Below are positions 33,875 through 42,220 of a DNA stretch of 49,748 nt, one piece after another (position 1 is the stretch's first letter; every line of letters begins with the position of its first letter). Source of the DNA: Desulfobacteraceae bacterium (GTDB lineage Bacteria; Desulfobacterota; Desulfobacteria; Desulfobacterales; Desulfosalsimonadaceae); NCBI GenBank assembly GCA_003597945.1, contig QZJS01000083.1, forward strand, positions 1-49,748. Reading direction: 5' to 3'. The notes under the pieces were generated by a model. It did not search any database. It was not told the origin of the DNA and worked only from the letters and a program-made list of their open reading frames with translations. Made by a program: the position numbers and the translations under genes.

Positions 33875-34687
33875 TTACCTGCCCGCCGCGGGCCGTGCCC
33901 CGATAACCCGGTACTGGGCGATCTGGCGGGAAATGGCGACCAGTTCGTCATTTCCGTCCCGGAGTTCGCCGTCGGCCTCCAGCAGGCCGCAGTTGACGAA
34001 ACAGGTTCGAAAAACGCATTTCAGCCAGCGGGTTTGCGGGATGTTGCGGATATTAACGGACAATTCGATGGTGGGCACCCAGGCGGCCATTCCCTGGCTG
34101 GCAAAAATCGGCGGCGGTAAGGCATCAGCGGCAAGGGCTACGGAAAGCAGGTCAAAAGGCCGGCCGTCCTTAAACGTCAGCCATCCCCGGTGTTCGGATT
34201 TATCCGTCAGGCGGCCCTCCATCCATCCGCCGCATGCGGGATCAAGGCGGACGTCCAACTGGCGGTAAAGGGTATACCCCGGCAGCTCGGGAATCGCCAT
34301 GCAAGTGTCAAGAGGCGCGATATCCGGCGGCGATTTCTCGTATCGCAGGATAAAGCATTCATCGGTCTCAACGGAAAACGTCCCCAATGCCCGAATCTTT
34401 TCCTGCCCGTCTTGAAAAAGTCCGGCCTGCATCCGCGAAAACTGGGTGGATTCAGCCATTTTGGCCACTTCGATCTCAACCGGACCGGGCATGGAGCGGG
34501 CAAGATAATTGATGGTTAAAATCGGCGTTCCCTTTTTATCGCTGGCCTGCATCATGGCGTTGGCCATCAGCGCGAGCAGATAGCCGCCGTTGGGGTTGCC
34601 GTTGATGGACCAGTCTTCACTGATGTTCGCGCTGTATCGCGCGGGCCCGATGGGAGTTATCGTGATATCCTGATCGAACAGATACAT
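33875..34687 (-). CDS. Thioesterase-family protein (TesB-like, double hot-dog)
   Basis: 270 residues, the length of a double hot-dog acyl-CoA thioesterase. The N-terminal half has SINGNPNGGYLLALMANAMM, INYLARSMPGPVEIEV and TQFSRMQAGLFQDGQ. The C-terminal half has DLLSVALAADALPPPIF and WVPTIELSVNIRN. Family members hydrolyse acyl-CoA to free acid and CoA in the cytoplasm. It is convergent with nothing and diverges from the barrel gene at 34885; it follows an opposite-facing gap of 133 bases to arsR 3. AGGAG lies 12 bases before the ATG. Its acyl substrate is unknown. Confidence 0.8.
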   Translation of the reverse strand: MYLFDQDITITPIGPARYSANISEDWSINGNPNGGYLLALMANAMMQASDKKGTPILTINYLARSMPGPVEIEVAKMAESTQFSRMQAGLFQDGQEKIRALGTFSVETDECFILRYEKSPPDIAPLDTCMAIPELPGYTLYRQLDVRLDPACGGWMEGRLTDKSEHRGWLTFKDGRPFDLLSVALAADALPPPIFASQGMAAWVPTIELSVNIRNIPQTRWLKCVFRTCFVNCGLLEADGELRDGNDELVAISRQIAQYRVIGARPAAGR

Positions 34688-34884
34688 GGATTATATTGCT
34701 CCTGAAAAAAAGATATTGTTTCCACTGAATTTGAGATCCACAGTGGGTGTATCATACGGTTGATCCTCGATCAAGACAAACTCGAGGATAAAAAATACAT
34801 TGAAAACCGGCGATGGATCTGCGATATATTTATGAAAATCGCATATTCTTCATTGACTTCAACACTTCATGAAAGGAGCAATCC

Positions 34885-35793
34885 GTGAAAATCTTTCATC
34901 TTGTTTTTCTCCTGGCGACAATTCTCTGCCTTGTTGCGCCCCAATCGCTTCTGGCGGCCGGGTGAGGCTGCGCGACCACGTCGCAAAGTACCTCTCAGGT
35001 TGAGGGGTCTCAAATCCATGATCGCATCAGCATGCAGGATCAGGCTTCAGATAAGTTCGGTCTGTCGCTGGGTGTCGGCGGCAAATACGAATCCTATATC
35101 GTCGAGACGCTTTATGATGAAAACTCAGGCAAAAATACCGGTGATACCGCCGCCTACGGGCTCTTTTCAGCATACTGGCAGCATAAAACGGATGAAAACC
35201 GGGGGCTGCGCTTAAATTACAGTCTTTACGCGGATCTCCATGACAAATTCAGTGAATATGATTTGATGGAACACATGTTTTCCGTGGAACCCCAGTGGGT
35301 CCGGGAAAATTTTATTTACAGTCTGCCCATCCGATACACCTACGCCAGAGAGGACAACCAGTCAAAATATCATCGGTATGCCGTGGCCCCGACCCTGACA
35401 TATGTCATTCCCGATTCAAAACATGCCTTTGAATTCTACACAACGGCATCGCTGATCGACGATGTGGACCAGTACGTCGATTTTGACGAAGACGCCTATA
35501 CTTACGGCGGCGGCATCGGGTACCTGATGTTTTCCGGCAACAGGACCTATTTCAGAATTTCCGCCGATTACAACCGGTTCCATTATGACGCCAGGAGATG
35601 GGATTATCTCGGAGAGGTAACGCCGGATAAACGCGAGGATGAAGTAATGACCTTAAGCGCCATGCATAATATTCAAATCAACAGCTACCTTGATGTCAAT
35701 GTCGCTTACATCTTCATCCATACCGATTCCAATGTGGCGTTTTATACCTATGACAAATACATCATCCAAACGGGTATCACGGCCCGTTTTTAA
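34885..35793 (+). CDS. Outer-membrane beta-barrel-like protein, probable selenoprotein (in-frame TGA read as Sec27)
   Basis: From a GTG at 34885 (AAAGGAG seven bases upstream) the frame gives a clean signal peptide (KIFHLVFLLATILCLVAPQ, then SLLAAG), an in-frame TGA at 34963-34965, then GCATTSQSTSQVEG and about 250 residues to the stop at 35793. The body is rich in alternating aromatic strands (LSLGVGGKYESYIV, YGGGIGYLMFSGNRTYFRI) and ends ITARF, an outer-membrane C-terminus. The TGA falls at the signal-peptide junction where a lipobox Cys or a UxC motif would sit. An 8-bp hairpin with GGU loop follows. Starting at the ATG at 35032 would lose the signal peptide and has no ribosome site. A peroxiredoxin gene follows 20 bases downstream. 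Confidence 0.72.
34990..35008 (+). promoter_or_regulatory. SECIS-like hairpin in the barrel gene
   Basis: ACCUCUCA pairs with UGAGGGGU over eight positions (one G-U), closing the three-base loop GGU at 34998-35000. The loop begins 33 nt after the UGA. GGU in the apical loop is also the SelB-contact feature of the E. coli fdhF SECIS. Confidence 0.65.
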
Positions 35794-35813
35794 AAAGAGA
35801 AAAGGAGGCCCCC

Positions 35814-36275
35814 ATGAGAGAACTCAAGTTAAAGCCTGGCGATCCCGCACCGGAATTTTCACTGGCGAATCAGAAAGACGAACTGGTCACCCTGTCCTCG
35901 CTGAAAGGGAAAAAAGTGCTACTCTCTTTCCACCCGCTGGCATGGACTTCCGTATGCGAAGTCCAGATGAAATCCCTTGAAATCAAAAAGGGGGATTTTG
36001 ACAAATCAAACACCGTTGCCCTGGGCATCAGTGTTGACAGCGCCCCCAGCAAAAAAGCATGGGCCGCCCATCTCAACATTGAACACACCTCCCTGCTGGC
36101 CGATTTCTGGCCCCACGGGAAAGTCGCGGCGAAGTATGACCTGTTTATCGACAAACTCGGCATTTCGGGCCGGGCCAATATCCTCATTGATGAAAAGGGG
36201 AACATTGAAAAGATCTGGGTGTATGAGATCCCCCAGATCCCGGACATCGAGGCGGTTTTGCAGGCATTAAAATAG
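35814..36275 (+). CDS. Peroxiredoxin (redoxin family)
   Basis: 153 residues, thioredoxin fold, no signal peptide. The peroxidatic site is SFHPLAWTSVCEVQMKSL, the P-x3-T-x2-C pattern of AhpC/TSA and AhpE types. VALGISVDSAPSKKAWA and ADFWPHGKVAAKYDLF follow. No second conserved resolving cysteine is evident, so it is likely a 1-Cys or atypical form. It reduces peroxides using thiol donors. It lies 20 bases after the barrel selenoprotein candidate, with AAAAGGAGG upstream, and is probably in one operon with it. Confidence 0.92.
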   Translation: MRELKLKPGDPAPEFSLANQKDELVTLSSLKGKKVLLSFHPLAWTSVCEVQMKSLEIKKGDFDKSNTVALGISVDSAPSKKAWAAHLNIEHTSLLADFWPHGKVAAKYDLFIDKLGISGRANILIDEKGNIEKIWVYEIPQIPDIEAVLQALK

Positions 36276-36319
36276 GAACCCGACTTTTTGAGAAATCATA
36301 AATTATATGATCATATGGC

Positions 36320-37930
36320 ATGAAAACGGACCAATCCCCGGGTAAGACCTGGCGCGTCAGCGACCTCATCGACCTGGAATATTTTCTGGGGACAACCACC
36401 GAAGAAAAGCCGGGAATCGATAAGGACGCGGACGCGGCCGGCGCAGAGGAGCGCCGTATATACCTGGCGTTTTCCCAATCCCACGCCCCGCCCTTTTCCC
36501 GCCGGGAACTGCTGAAATTCTGGCTTGGGGAAAAACGACAAAAGGAGAGGCCCGGGATCAATCAGGGCCGGACACCCGGCGCCATGTTCCAGGAAGCCCT
36601 GTCCCTGACCCGTCTTGTCATCATTATCACGGCCCTGCTGTCCGGCATGGCCCTGGCCTGGTCCGTGCTCTCCTACCGGGGCGCGGAACCCATCAATATC
36701 TTTACCTGCCTCTGGGTCTTTATCCTCCCCCAGGTGCTGATGCTCATCCTTTTGTGCTGCATGGCCGTTTTCCGTCGTCTGGGCCTGTCTTATGAAGGAT
36801 GGGGGATCTATCCCCTGCTGGCGACATTGCTCCGCCGGGCCGCCATGGGCCTGAAATCCGCCGGGGAAAACCGGCTTTCCGGGGAACGCCGGCATCGCAT
36901 CCATGCGGTATTCGGCATGATCGGCCAGCAAAAAACCCTTTACGGACCGATTTTTTACCGACCGGTCTTTATCCTCTTCCAGATTTTCGGGGTCTGTTTT
37001 AATATCGGCCTGATGGGGGCCAGCCTGCTCAAAATCATGATTACGGACCTGGCTTTCGGATGGCAGACCACCCTTCAGGCCGGCGCGGAATCCGTCCATG
37101 GGCTCGTTGCATGGATCGCCCTGCCCTGGTCCTGGCTGCCCCCGCTGTTTCCGGCCCACCCTTCCCTGTCCCAGATCGCGGGAAGCCGGATCATTTTAAA
37201 GGACGGCATGGCCCATCTGGCCACTCCGGACCTGGTCTCCTGGTGGCCGTTTCTGGTAATGGCCATCATGGTTTACGGCCTGATCCCGAGGGTCCTGCTT
37301 CTTGCATACGGCATCGCGTCCCAGTCCCGGGCCCTTGGCAGGCTGGATTTTTCTCAGAGCGCATGCGACCGCCTGATCCGGCGCATGCAGACCCCGCGGT
37401 TGGAAACCGGCGGCCGCCCTTTACCGCGCCAAACGGGAACCGACGAAAGGCCCGCCATGCCGCCTGAAGGGCCGGCCGATCCCGCCACCGAACAAGAAAC
37501 GCTTGTTATCACGGGGATCCCCGAAGAACTCCATGATCGTTTCGTCGAAACGGATATCCGTGACAGGATGCGCCTGATTTTAGGGCCGGTACTGCTGCAT
37601 CGATTTCTGTACCGTGGCGATGCGGCCGCGGACATCCGGGTGCTTGAAGCCCTGCTGGCCGAATTGTCCGCAGGAAAAACAGCCCTTTCCGATATTCGGA
37701 TCATGTTTGTGCAGGAAGCCTGGCTCCCGCCCATCCGGGAAACCCTGTCCTGGATTAAGGCCATGCGCCGGGCCGCCGGGCCGCGCACCGGCATGATCAT
37801 CGGCCTGGTGGGAAAACCGGTTCGGGAAAATCCGCTCACATCCCCGGCTGATGCCGACCGGCTCATCTGGCAGCAGGCCGTGTCCGGGCTGGGTGATCCC
37901 TACATCCGTGTGGAAACACTGGGAGGATAG
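36320..37930 (+). CDS. DUF2868-domain membrane protein
   Basis: 536 residues. It has an N-terminal soluble part (WRVSDLIDLEYFL, RIYLAFSQSHAPPFSRRELLKFW), then membrane helices between about residues 95 and 340 in two pairs, and a hydrophilic C-terminal domain after a Pro-rich linker near 385. This arrangement and the pairing with a DUF3482 GTPase match the DUF2868/DUF3482 gene pair of unknown function. The next gene begins three bases after its stop, so the two are translationally coupled. The weak ribosome site before the ATG leaves the exact start uncertain. Confidence 0.8.
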   Translation: MKTDQSPGKTWRVSDLIDLEYFLGTTTEEKPGIDKDADAAGAEERRIYLAFSQSHAPPFSRRELLKFWLGEKRQKERPGINQGRTPGAMFQEALSLTRLVIIITALLSGMALAWSVLSYRGAEPINIFTCLWVFILPQVLMLILLCCMAVFRRLGLSYEGWGIYPLLATLLRRAAMGLKSAGENRLSGERRHRIHAVFGMIGQQKTLYGPIFYRPVFILFQIFGVCFNIGLMGASLLKIMITDLAFGWQTTLQAGAESVHGLVAWIALPWSWLPPLFPAHPSLSQIAGSRIILKDGMAHLATPDLVSWWPFLVMAIMVYGLIPRVLLLAYGIASQSRALGRLDFSQSACDRLIRRMQTPRLETGGRPLPRQTGTDERPAMPPEGPADPATEQETLVITGIPEELHDRFVETDIRDRMRLILGPVLLHRFLYRGDAAADIRVLEALLAELSAGKTALSDIRIMFVQEAWLPPIRETLSWIKAMRRAAGPRTGMIIGLVGKPVRENPLTSPADADRLIWQQAVSGLGDPYIRVETLGG

Positions 37931-37933
37931 CGC

Positions 37934-39358
37934 ATGCAGGAAAACATCCCGGTATTTGCCGTCATCGGTCATCCCAACGAGGGGAAATCCTCCGTGGTCT
38001 CCACTCTGGCCGAAGACGACAGCGTCCGCATCAGCCCCACCCCCGGCGAAACCCGTCAGTGCCGGGCCTATCCGGTGATGATCGACGGCGAGGAAATCAT
38101 CCGTTTTATTGACACGCCGGGATTTCAGGAGCCCCGGCAAACCCTGGAGTGGATGCGGGCCTATTCCGGCCCCGTGCTCCAAATGGCGGCCGATTTCATC
38201 GAATCCCACGCCCATGATCCTGATTTCACGGATGAACGCGAGCTGCTTTCACCCCTGGCCGATGGCGCGGGCATCGTATACGTGGCCGACGGCTCACGGC
38301 CCATGCGGTATGTCGATGCCATGGAAATGGAAATCCTGCGATTGACCACCCTGCCGCGCATGGCCGTCATCAACGCCAAGGAGAAAAACCGGCCGGAATT
38401 CGCCGACGCCTGGATCATTGAATGCCGGAAACATTTCAACACCATCGTGATCTTTGACGCTCACCAGGCGACTTATGGCGATCGGATCGAACTTCTGGAA
38501 AGCCTCAAAACCATTGACCCGGACCAACGACCGGCCCTGACACGGGTGATTGCCGCCTTTGAAAAGGACTGGCAGCAGCGGCTGACCGATACCGCTGAAA
38601 TCATCGTAGACCTGGTCCAGACGGCCGCAGGCCATACGGTCGATAAAGCCGCAAGCTCCAAGGCCCAGGCATCGGTGGTCATGGCCCCGCTGAAGGAACG
38701 CTTTCAGGCCGAGATCCATGAGATGGAAAAATCCGCGCACAAAAAAATCCGGCGGCGCTTCAAACACAATATTTTCAGCGATGAACTGCCGCCCCATCCC
38801 ATCCTCAATGACGATCTGTTCTCGAAAAAAACCTGGCGGGTTCTGGGGATGAAAAACTGGCACCTGGCCGCCGCGGGCGGCGCGGGCGGCGCCGCCGTAG
38901 GCGCCAAGATCGATCTGGCCACCGCCGGGCAGAGCCTGGGCCTGTTCACCGCCATCGGCGGGGTTATCGGCGCGGGGGCCGCGGCATTGGGGATAAAACC
39001 CGCCGCAAAGGCCACCATCAAGGGGCTGCCCCTGGGCCATATGAAAATCCAGGTAGGCCCGATACAAAATGATCAATTACTCTATGTTCTGCTGGATCGG
39101 TGCCTGATCCATTTCCGTCAGGTCATCCAACGGGCCCACAGCCGCCGTGATCCGTCAGTGCAGGTAGAAGAACTTTCCACCGCCAACCGGGCCGGATTAA
39201 GCGCCGGCATGGAAACGTCGGCCAGGGAAATGTTTTCCCAATTTATCCGGGCCGCGCGCAGACGCGACACGCTTGACATCGAAGTCTTCAAACCCGCTGT
39301 CACGGATATCGTATCCGGCATGCTCAGACAGCTATCCACCTCCAGCGCCTCTGTTTGA
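37934..39358 (+). CDS. GTPase with DUF3482 domain
   Basis: 474 residues. The N-terminal GTPase domain has P-loop GHPNEGKSS (about 13-21), a switch region with TPGETRQCRAYP, G3 DTPG and G4-like NAKEKN. The C-terminal part is the DUF3482 helical domain with a Gly/Ala-rich segment near residues 312-355 (AAAGGAGGAAVGAKI) that may insert in or touch the membrane. It is the second gene of a two-gene unit with the DUF2868 membrane protein, suggesting a membrane-bound GTP switch. Family function is not established. GGGAGG precedes the ATG. Confidence 0.85.
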   Translation: MQENIPVFAVIGHPNEGKSSVVSTLAEDDSVRISPTPGETRQCRAYPVMIDGEEIIRFIDTPGFQEPRQTLEWMRAYSGPVLQMAADFIESHAHDPDFTDERELLSPLADGAGIVYVADGSRPMRYVDAMEMEILRLTTLPRMAVINAKEKNRPEFADAWIIECRKHFNTIVIFDAHQATYGDRIELLESLKTIDPDQRPALTRVIAAFEKDWQQRLTDTAEIIVDLVQTAAGHTVDKAASSKAQASVVMAPLKERFQAEIHEMEKSAHKKIRRRFKHNIFSDELPPHPILNDDLFSKKTWRVLGMKNWHLAAAGGAGGAAVGAKIDLATAGQSLGLFTAIGGVIGAGAAALGIKPAAKATIKGLPLGHMKIQVGPIQNDQLLYVLLDRCLIHFRQVIQRAHSRRDPSVQVEELSTANRAGLSAGMETSAREMFSQFIRAARRRDTLDIEVFKPAVTDIVSGMLRQLSTSSASV

Positions 39359-39453
39359 TTCCGTTCGTCAAGCCTTATCGTTTGTCAAAAAGTCTTTTTG
39401 TGAAACCGTCAAGTTTGCCTTTTACTTACGCGGCTTCCTCTGGATGCTTTCTC

Positions 39454-39481
39454 TTGACACCCATGAAAAATCGTCTATATT
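39454..39481 (+). promoter_or_regulatory. Predicted sigma-70 promoter of dacA
   Basis: TTGACA at 39454-39459, a 16-base spacer and TATATT at 39476-39481, about 50 bases before the carboxypeptidase start. Confidence 0.65.
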
Positions 39482-39529
39482 CTCTAACGCTTTGCCCATC
39501 AACATCCACATTCAACCGAGGAAACACCG

Positions 39530-40606
39530 ATGAACCGCTTCGCTTTATTACGCTTTCTTGTCGTCGCACAATTACTGATCATTTCGTCGACCCCGGCACT
39601 CTGCCTGGAGGCCCTGTCCAGAGATCCCTATGTGGGCGCCATTGTGGTTGACGCATCCGACGGCCGCGTTCTGTTTGAGGATAATGCCGACGCCAAAGCC
39701 TATCCGGCCAGCATGATCAAGCTCATGAACCTGCTGATCATTCTTGACGCGGTGGATAAAGGACAGCTTCGCATGGATGAGATCGTGACCGTATCCGCCG
39801 AAGCCTCCCGCATGGGAGGTTCGCAGGTGTATTTAAAAGAAAAGGAAACCTTCACGGTGGAAGATCTGCTCTATGCCATGATCGTCCAATCCGCCAACGA
39901 CGCGGCCCTGGCCCTGGCTCAGCATTACGCCGGCAGCAGGGAAGGTTTTGTAGATCTAATGAACAAAAAAGCCATGGAGCTGGGCATGAAGGATACGGTG
40001 TTTCATTCGGTGCACGGTCTGCCGCCCGGAAAAAGCCAGATGCCCGACCTGACCACGGCAAGGGACATGGCCCGCCTCGGCCGGGCACTGGCCAATCGGC
40101 CGGAGGCGCTTGTTTTCACATCCACCATCGAACGTGCCTTCCGGCCGGATGCGGCCCAGCCCTTTATCATGAGGACCCACAACCACCTGCTGAAAAATTT
40201 CGAAGGGTGCGACGGCTTGAAGACCGGCTATTACAGTGCCGCCGGCTTTTCCATTGCCGCCACGGCTCAGAAAAAGGGGGTCCGGGCCATTGCCGTGGTC
40301 ATGGGGAGCACCAACAACAAAATCAGGGATGCCAAGGCAAGAGAGATTCTGTCGAAGGGGTTAATGGAACTGGTGCTCAGCGCGCCGCCGCCGGCTCCGG
40401 CCGCATCGGCGACGGTTGCTCCGGCAGCATCCGAACCGGCATCCGCCGCAGATATTTCCGCCGATATCGCCGCAGAGGAGACGGCCCCCGGGATGGTGAT
40501 GATCCGGAAGCGCACGCTGGTGATTGCCGGCCTGATCAATGCCGCCGTCATCCTCCTGCTTGCCGTTGCCCTGGTCCGCAGCCGTTCGGCAAACAGACGG
40601 TTCTGA
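39530..40606 (+). CDS. dacA: D-alanyl-D-alanine carboxypeptidase (PBP5/6 family)
   Basis: 358 residues. It has a signal peptide (about 1-27) and the penicillin-binding catalytic motifs SMIK (Ser61, Lys64), SAND (SxN) and KTG (GLKTGYY). It trims the terminal D-Ala of peptidoglycan pentapeptides in the periplasm. After the catalytic domain there is an Ala/Pro-rich linker and a C-terminal membrane helix (LVIAGLINAAVILLLAVAL) in place of the usual amphipathic anchor, followed by an Arg-rich end. The beta-rich PBP5 C-domain seems absent. GAGGAAA precedes the ATG. Confidence 0.92.
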   Translation: MNRFALLRFLVVAQLLIISSTPALCLEALSRDPYVGAIVVDASDGRVLFEDNADAKAYPASMIKLMNLLIILDAVDKGQLRMDEIVTVSAEASRMGGSQVYLKEKETFTVEDLLYAMIVQSANDAALALAQHYAGSREGFVDLMNKKAMELGMKDTVFHSVHGLPPGKSQMPDLTTARDMARLGRALANRPEALVFTSTIERAFRPDAAQPFIMRTHNHLLKNFEGCDGLKTGYYSAAGFSIAATAQKKGVRAIAVVMGSTNNKIRDAKAREILSKGLMELVLSAPPPAPAASATVAPAASEPASAADISADIAAEETAPGMVMIRKRTLVIAGLINAAVILLLAVALVRSRSANRRF

Positions 40607-40689
40607 TTTCAAACGGATCGAGCAAAATCGGACTTTTTACGGCTTGACCAATGTTTACTAAAAAAAAGCAATCCATCGTTTTTAACTCC

Positions 40690-41475
40690 CTATTTCAATT
40701 CGGGCGGGATGACGGCCACGGGAATGGGATTCATTTTATGCGCGTTGGCCCGCCGGAAGCGGCGATAAATGGAAAGGACCGCTTCCTGCCGGTCGGTCAG
40801 GTTATGGTTCGCCCGCTGATCGGGCGCCGCGTCATATTTCATGGCCCATTCCAGTTCGTCGTAGGATGCGCCGATCTGGGCCTCGTCGCTGCGGTTGTCG
40901 GGCCAGAGACCGTCGGTGGGGGTCGCACTTAAGATCCCTTCAATAATTCCCAGCGCCCTGCCTACGGCGCGCACCTCGGATTTCATCAGGTCCGCGATGG
41001 GGGACAGATCCACGCCACCGTCGCCGTACTTGGTGAAAAACCCCACGCCGAAATCCTCCACCTTATTGCCGGTGCCGGCCACCAGCAGCCGGTGATGACC
41101 GGCAAACGCATACAGGGTCAGCATCCGCAACCGGGAACGGGTGTTGGCCATGCTCATGGGGTCCTGGATCTCTGCCGGCAGTGCCTGTTCGATGGACTGA
41201 AACGACGGGGTCAGATCCACAGTCACATCGATGACATTGTCAAAACGCCGCTTTAACCAGTCGATATGCGCCGATGCCAGGGCCACCTGCTCCGGCGACT
41301 GATAAATGGGCATATTCAGCGCCATAACCGTCTTTCCCGTCCGCGCGCAAAGGGTGGAGGTCACTGCTGAGTCGATCCCGCCGGACACGCCCACCGCAAA
41401 ACCGTTCATGCCCGCATTGGCGCAGTAGTTCCCAAGCCAGTCCGTCAGATAATTAATCACCTGTTCCGTTTTCAT
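40690..41475 (-). CDS. nadE: NAD+ synthetase (ammonia-dependent)
   Basis: 261 residues from the ATG at 41475. It has the ATP-pyrophosphatase P-loop GVSGGIDSAVTS, then NTRSRLRMLTLYAFA, GTGNKVEDFGVGFFTKYGDGGVD and PTDGLWPDNRSDEAQIG, all standard for short NadE without a glutaminase domain. It converts deamido-NAD to NAD using ammonia and ATP. The longer frame to 41676 lacks homology at its N-terminus. It is convergent with dacA across an 83-base gap; a membrane protein gene lies upstream. Confidence 0.95.
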   Translation of the reverse strand: MKTEQVINYLTDWLGNYCANAGMNGFAVGVSGGIDSAVTSTLCARTGKTVMALNMPIYQSPEQVALASAHIDWLKRRFDNVIDVTVDLTPSFQSIEQALPAEIQDPMSMANTRSRLRMLTLYAFAGHHRLLVAGTGNKVEDFGVGFFTKYGDGGVDLSPIADLMKSEVRAVGRALGIIEGILSATPTDGLWPDNRSDEAQIGASYDELEWAMKYDAAPDQRANHNLTDRQEAVLSIYRRFRRANAHKMNPIPVAVIPPELK

Positions 41476-41602
41476 CTTATTATCTCGTTTCCTTCCATAT
41501 TTCTGGGTGAGATGATAAAAGAATGATCTGTGCTTCACAACCGCATAGAAAATAAATTCGGCCGAAACAACTCCGGATAACTGTGACATCCCATAAGCAC
41601 GT

Positions 41603-42157
41603 TTACATAAAAAGCCAGGAATACACATCCATGTAATAGTAATAATACGTATGTCCGCCGTTCCACAGTCCCGCAAAGGTAATAATAAGGCCTGCGATCA
41701 AAGCCGCTATGCCTGGCGCCTCAAACAGACGGATGGCGCCTCCCTTGGCGCGCAGCCGATGGCGACATATGAGTTCGGAGATTCCCACGCAAAGAAGGTT
41801 AACCCCGATATTTCCAAGGATAAGGGGATGCAAAATCAAAAAAACCAGTTCGCCGAAGGAATATATTCCGATAAAGTGGGCGTAGGTTTTCGCGATCCAT
41901 ACCACCGGCGTAATGAGGCTGGCCAGCATGCGCTCGGAGAAGCTTGCACCCCGAAAAAACGCCAGCGTGTTCACAAAAAGCGGCCCCAACCAGATCGTAG
42001 CAAACATTAGTATTGCTGATGTATAGACAACGATTTCCTGAAGCAAGACATTTTGGATCGCTCCGGATAAATCATAGGCATTGATGGATATGATCATCAA
42101 TCCCAGCGTGACCGCCGCCGGAAATATCAGTCTGCGGGTAATAGTCTGTTTTTTCAT
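41603..42157 (-). CDS. Hypothetical integral membrane protein
   Basis: 184 residues with about five predicted membrane helices (LIFPAAVTLGLMIISINAY; IVVYTSAILMFATIWLGPLF; a central segment; LVFLILHPLILGNIGVNLL; APGIAALIAGLIITFAGLW). It has an unusual tail of five consecutive tyrosines near the C-terminus. I do not recognise the family. A purine-rich ribosome site (GGGGGAAG) precedes the ATG at 42157. It lies 63 bases downstream of the sulfatase on the same strand and could be co-transcribed. Confidence 0.68.
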   Translation of the reverse strand: MKKQTITRRLIFPAAVTLGLMIISINAYDLSGAIQNVLLQEIVVYTSAILMFATIWLGPLFVNTLAFFRGASFSERMLASLITPVVWIAKTYAHFIGIYSFGELVFLILHPLILGNIGVNLLCVGISELICRHRLRAKGGAIRLFEAPGIAALIAGLIITFAGLWNGGHTYYYYYMDVYSWLFM

Positions 42158-42220
42158 GCGCTTCCCCCTTTTGTTTATGACTTAAAGCATCACCTGCCCA
42201 TACCGGCATCAAGGGCGCTG

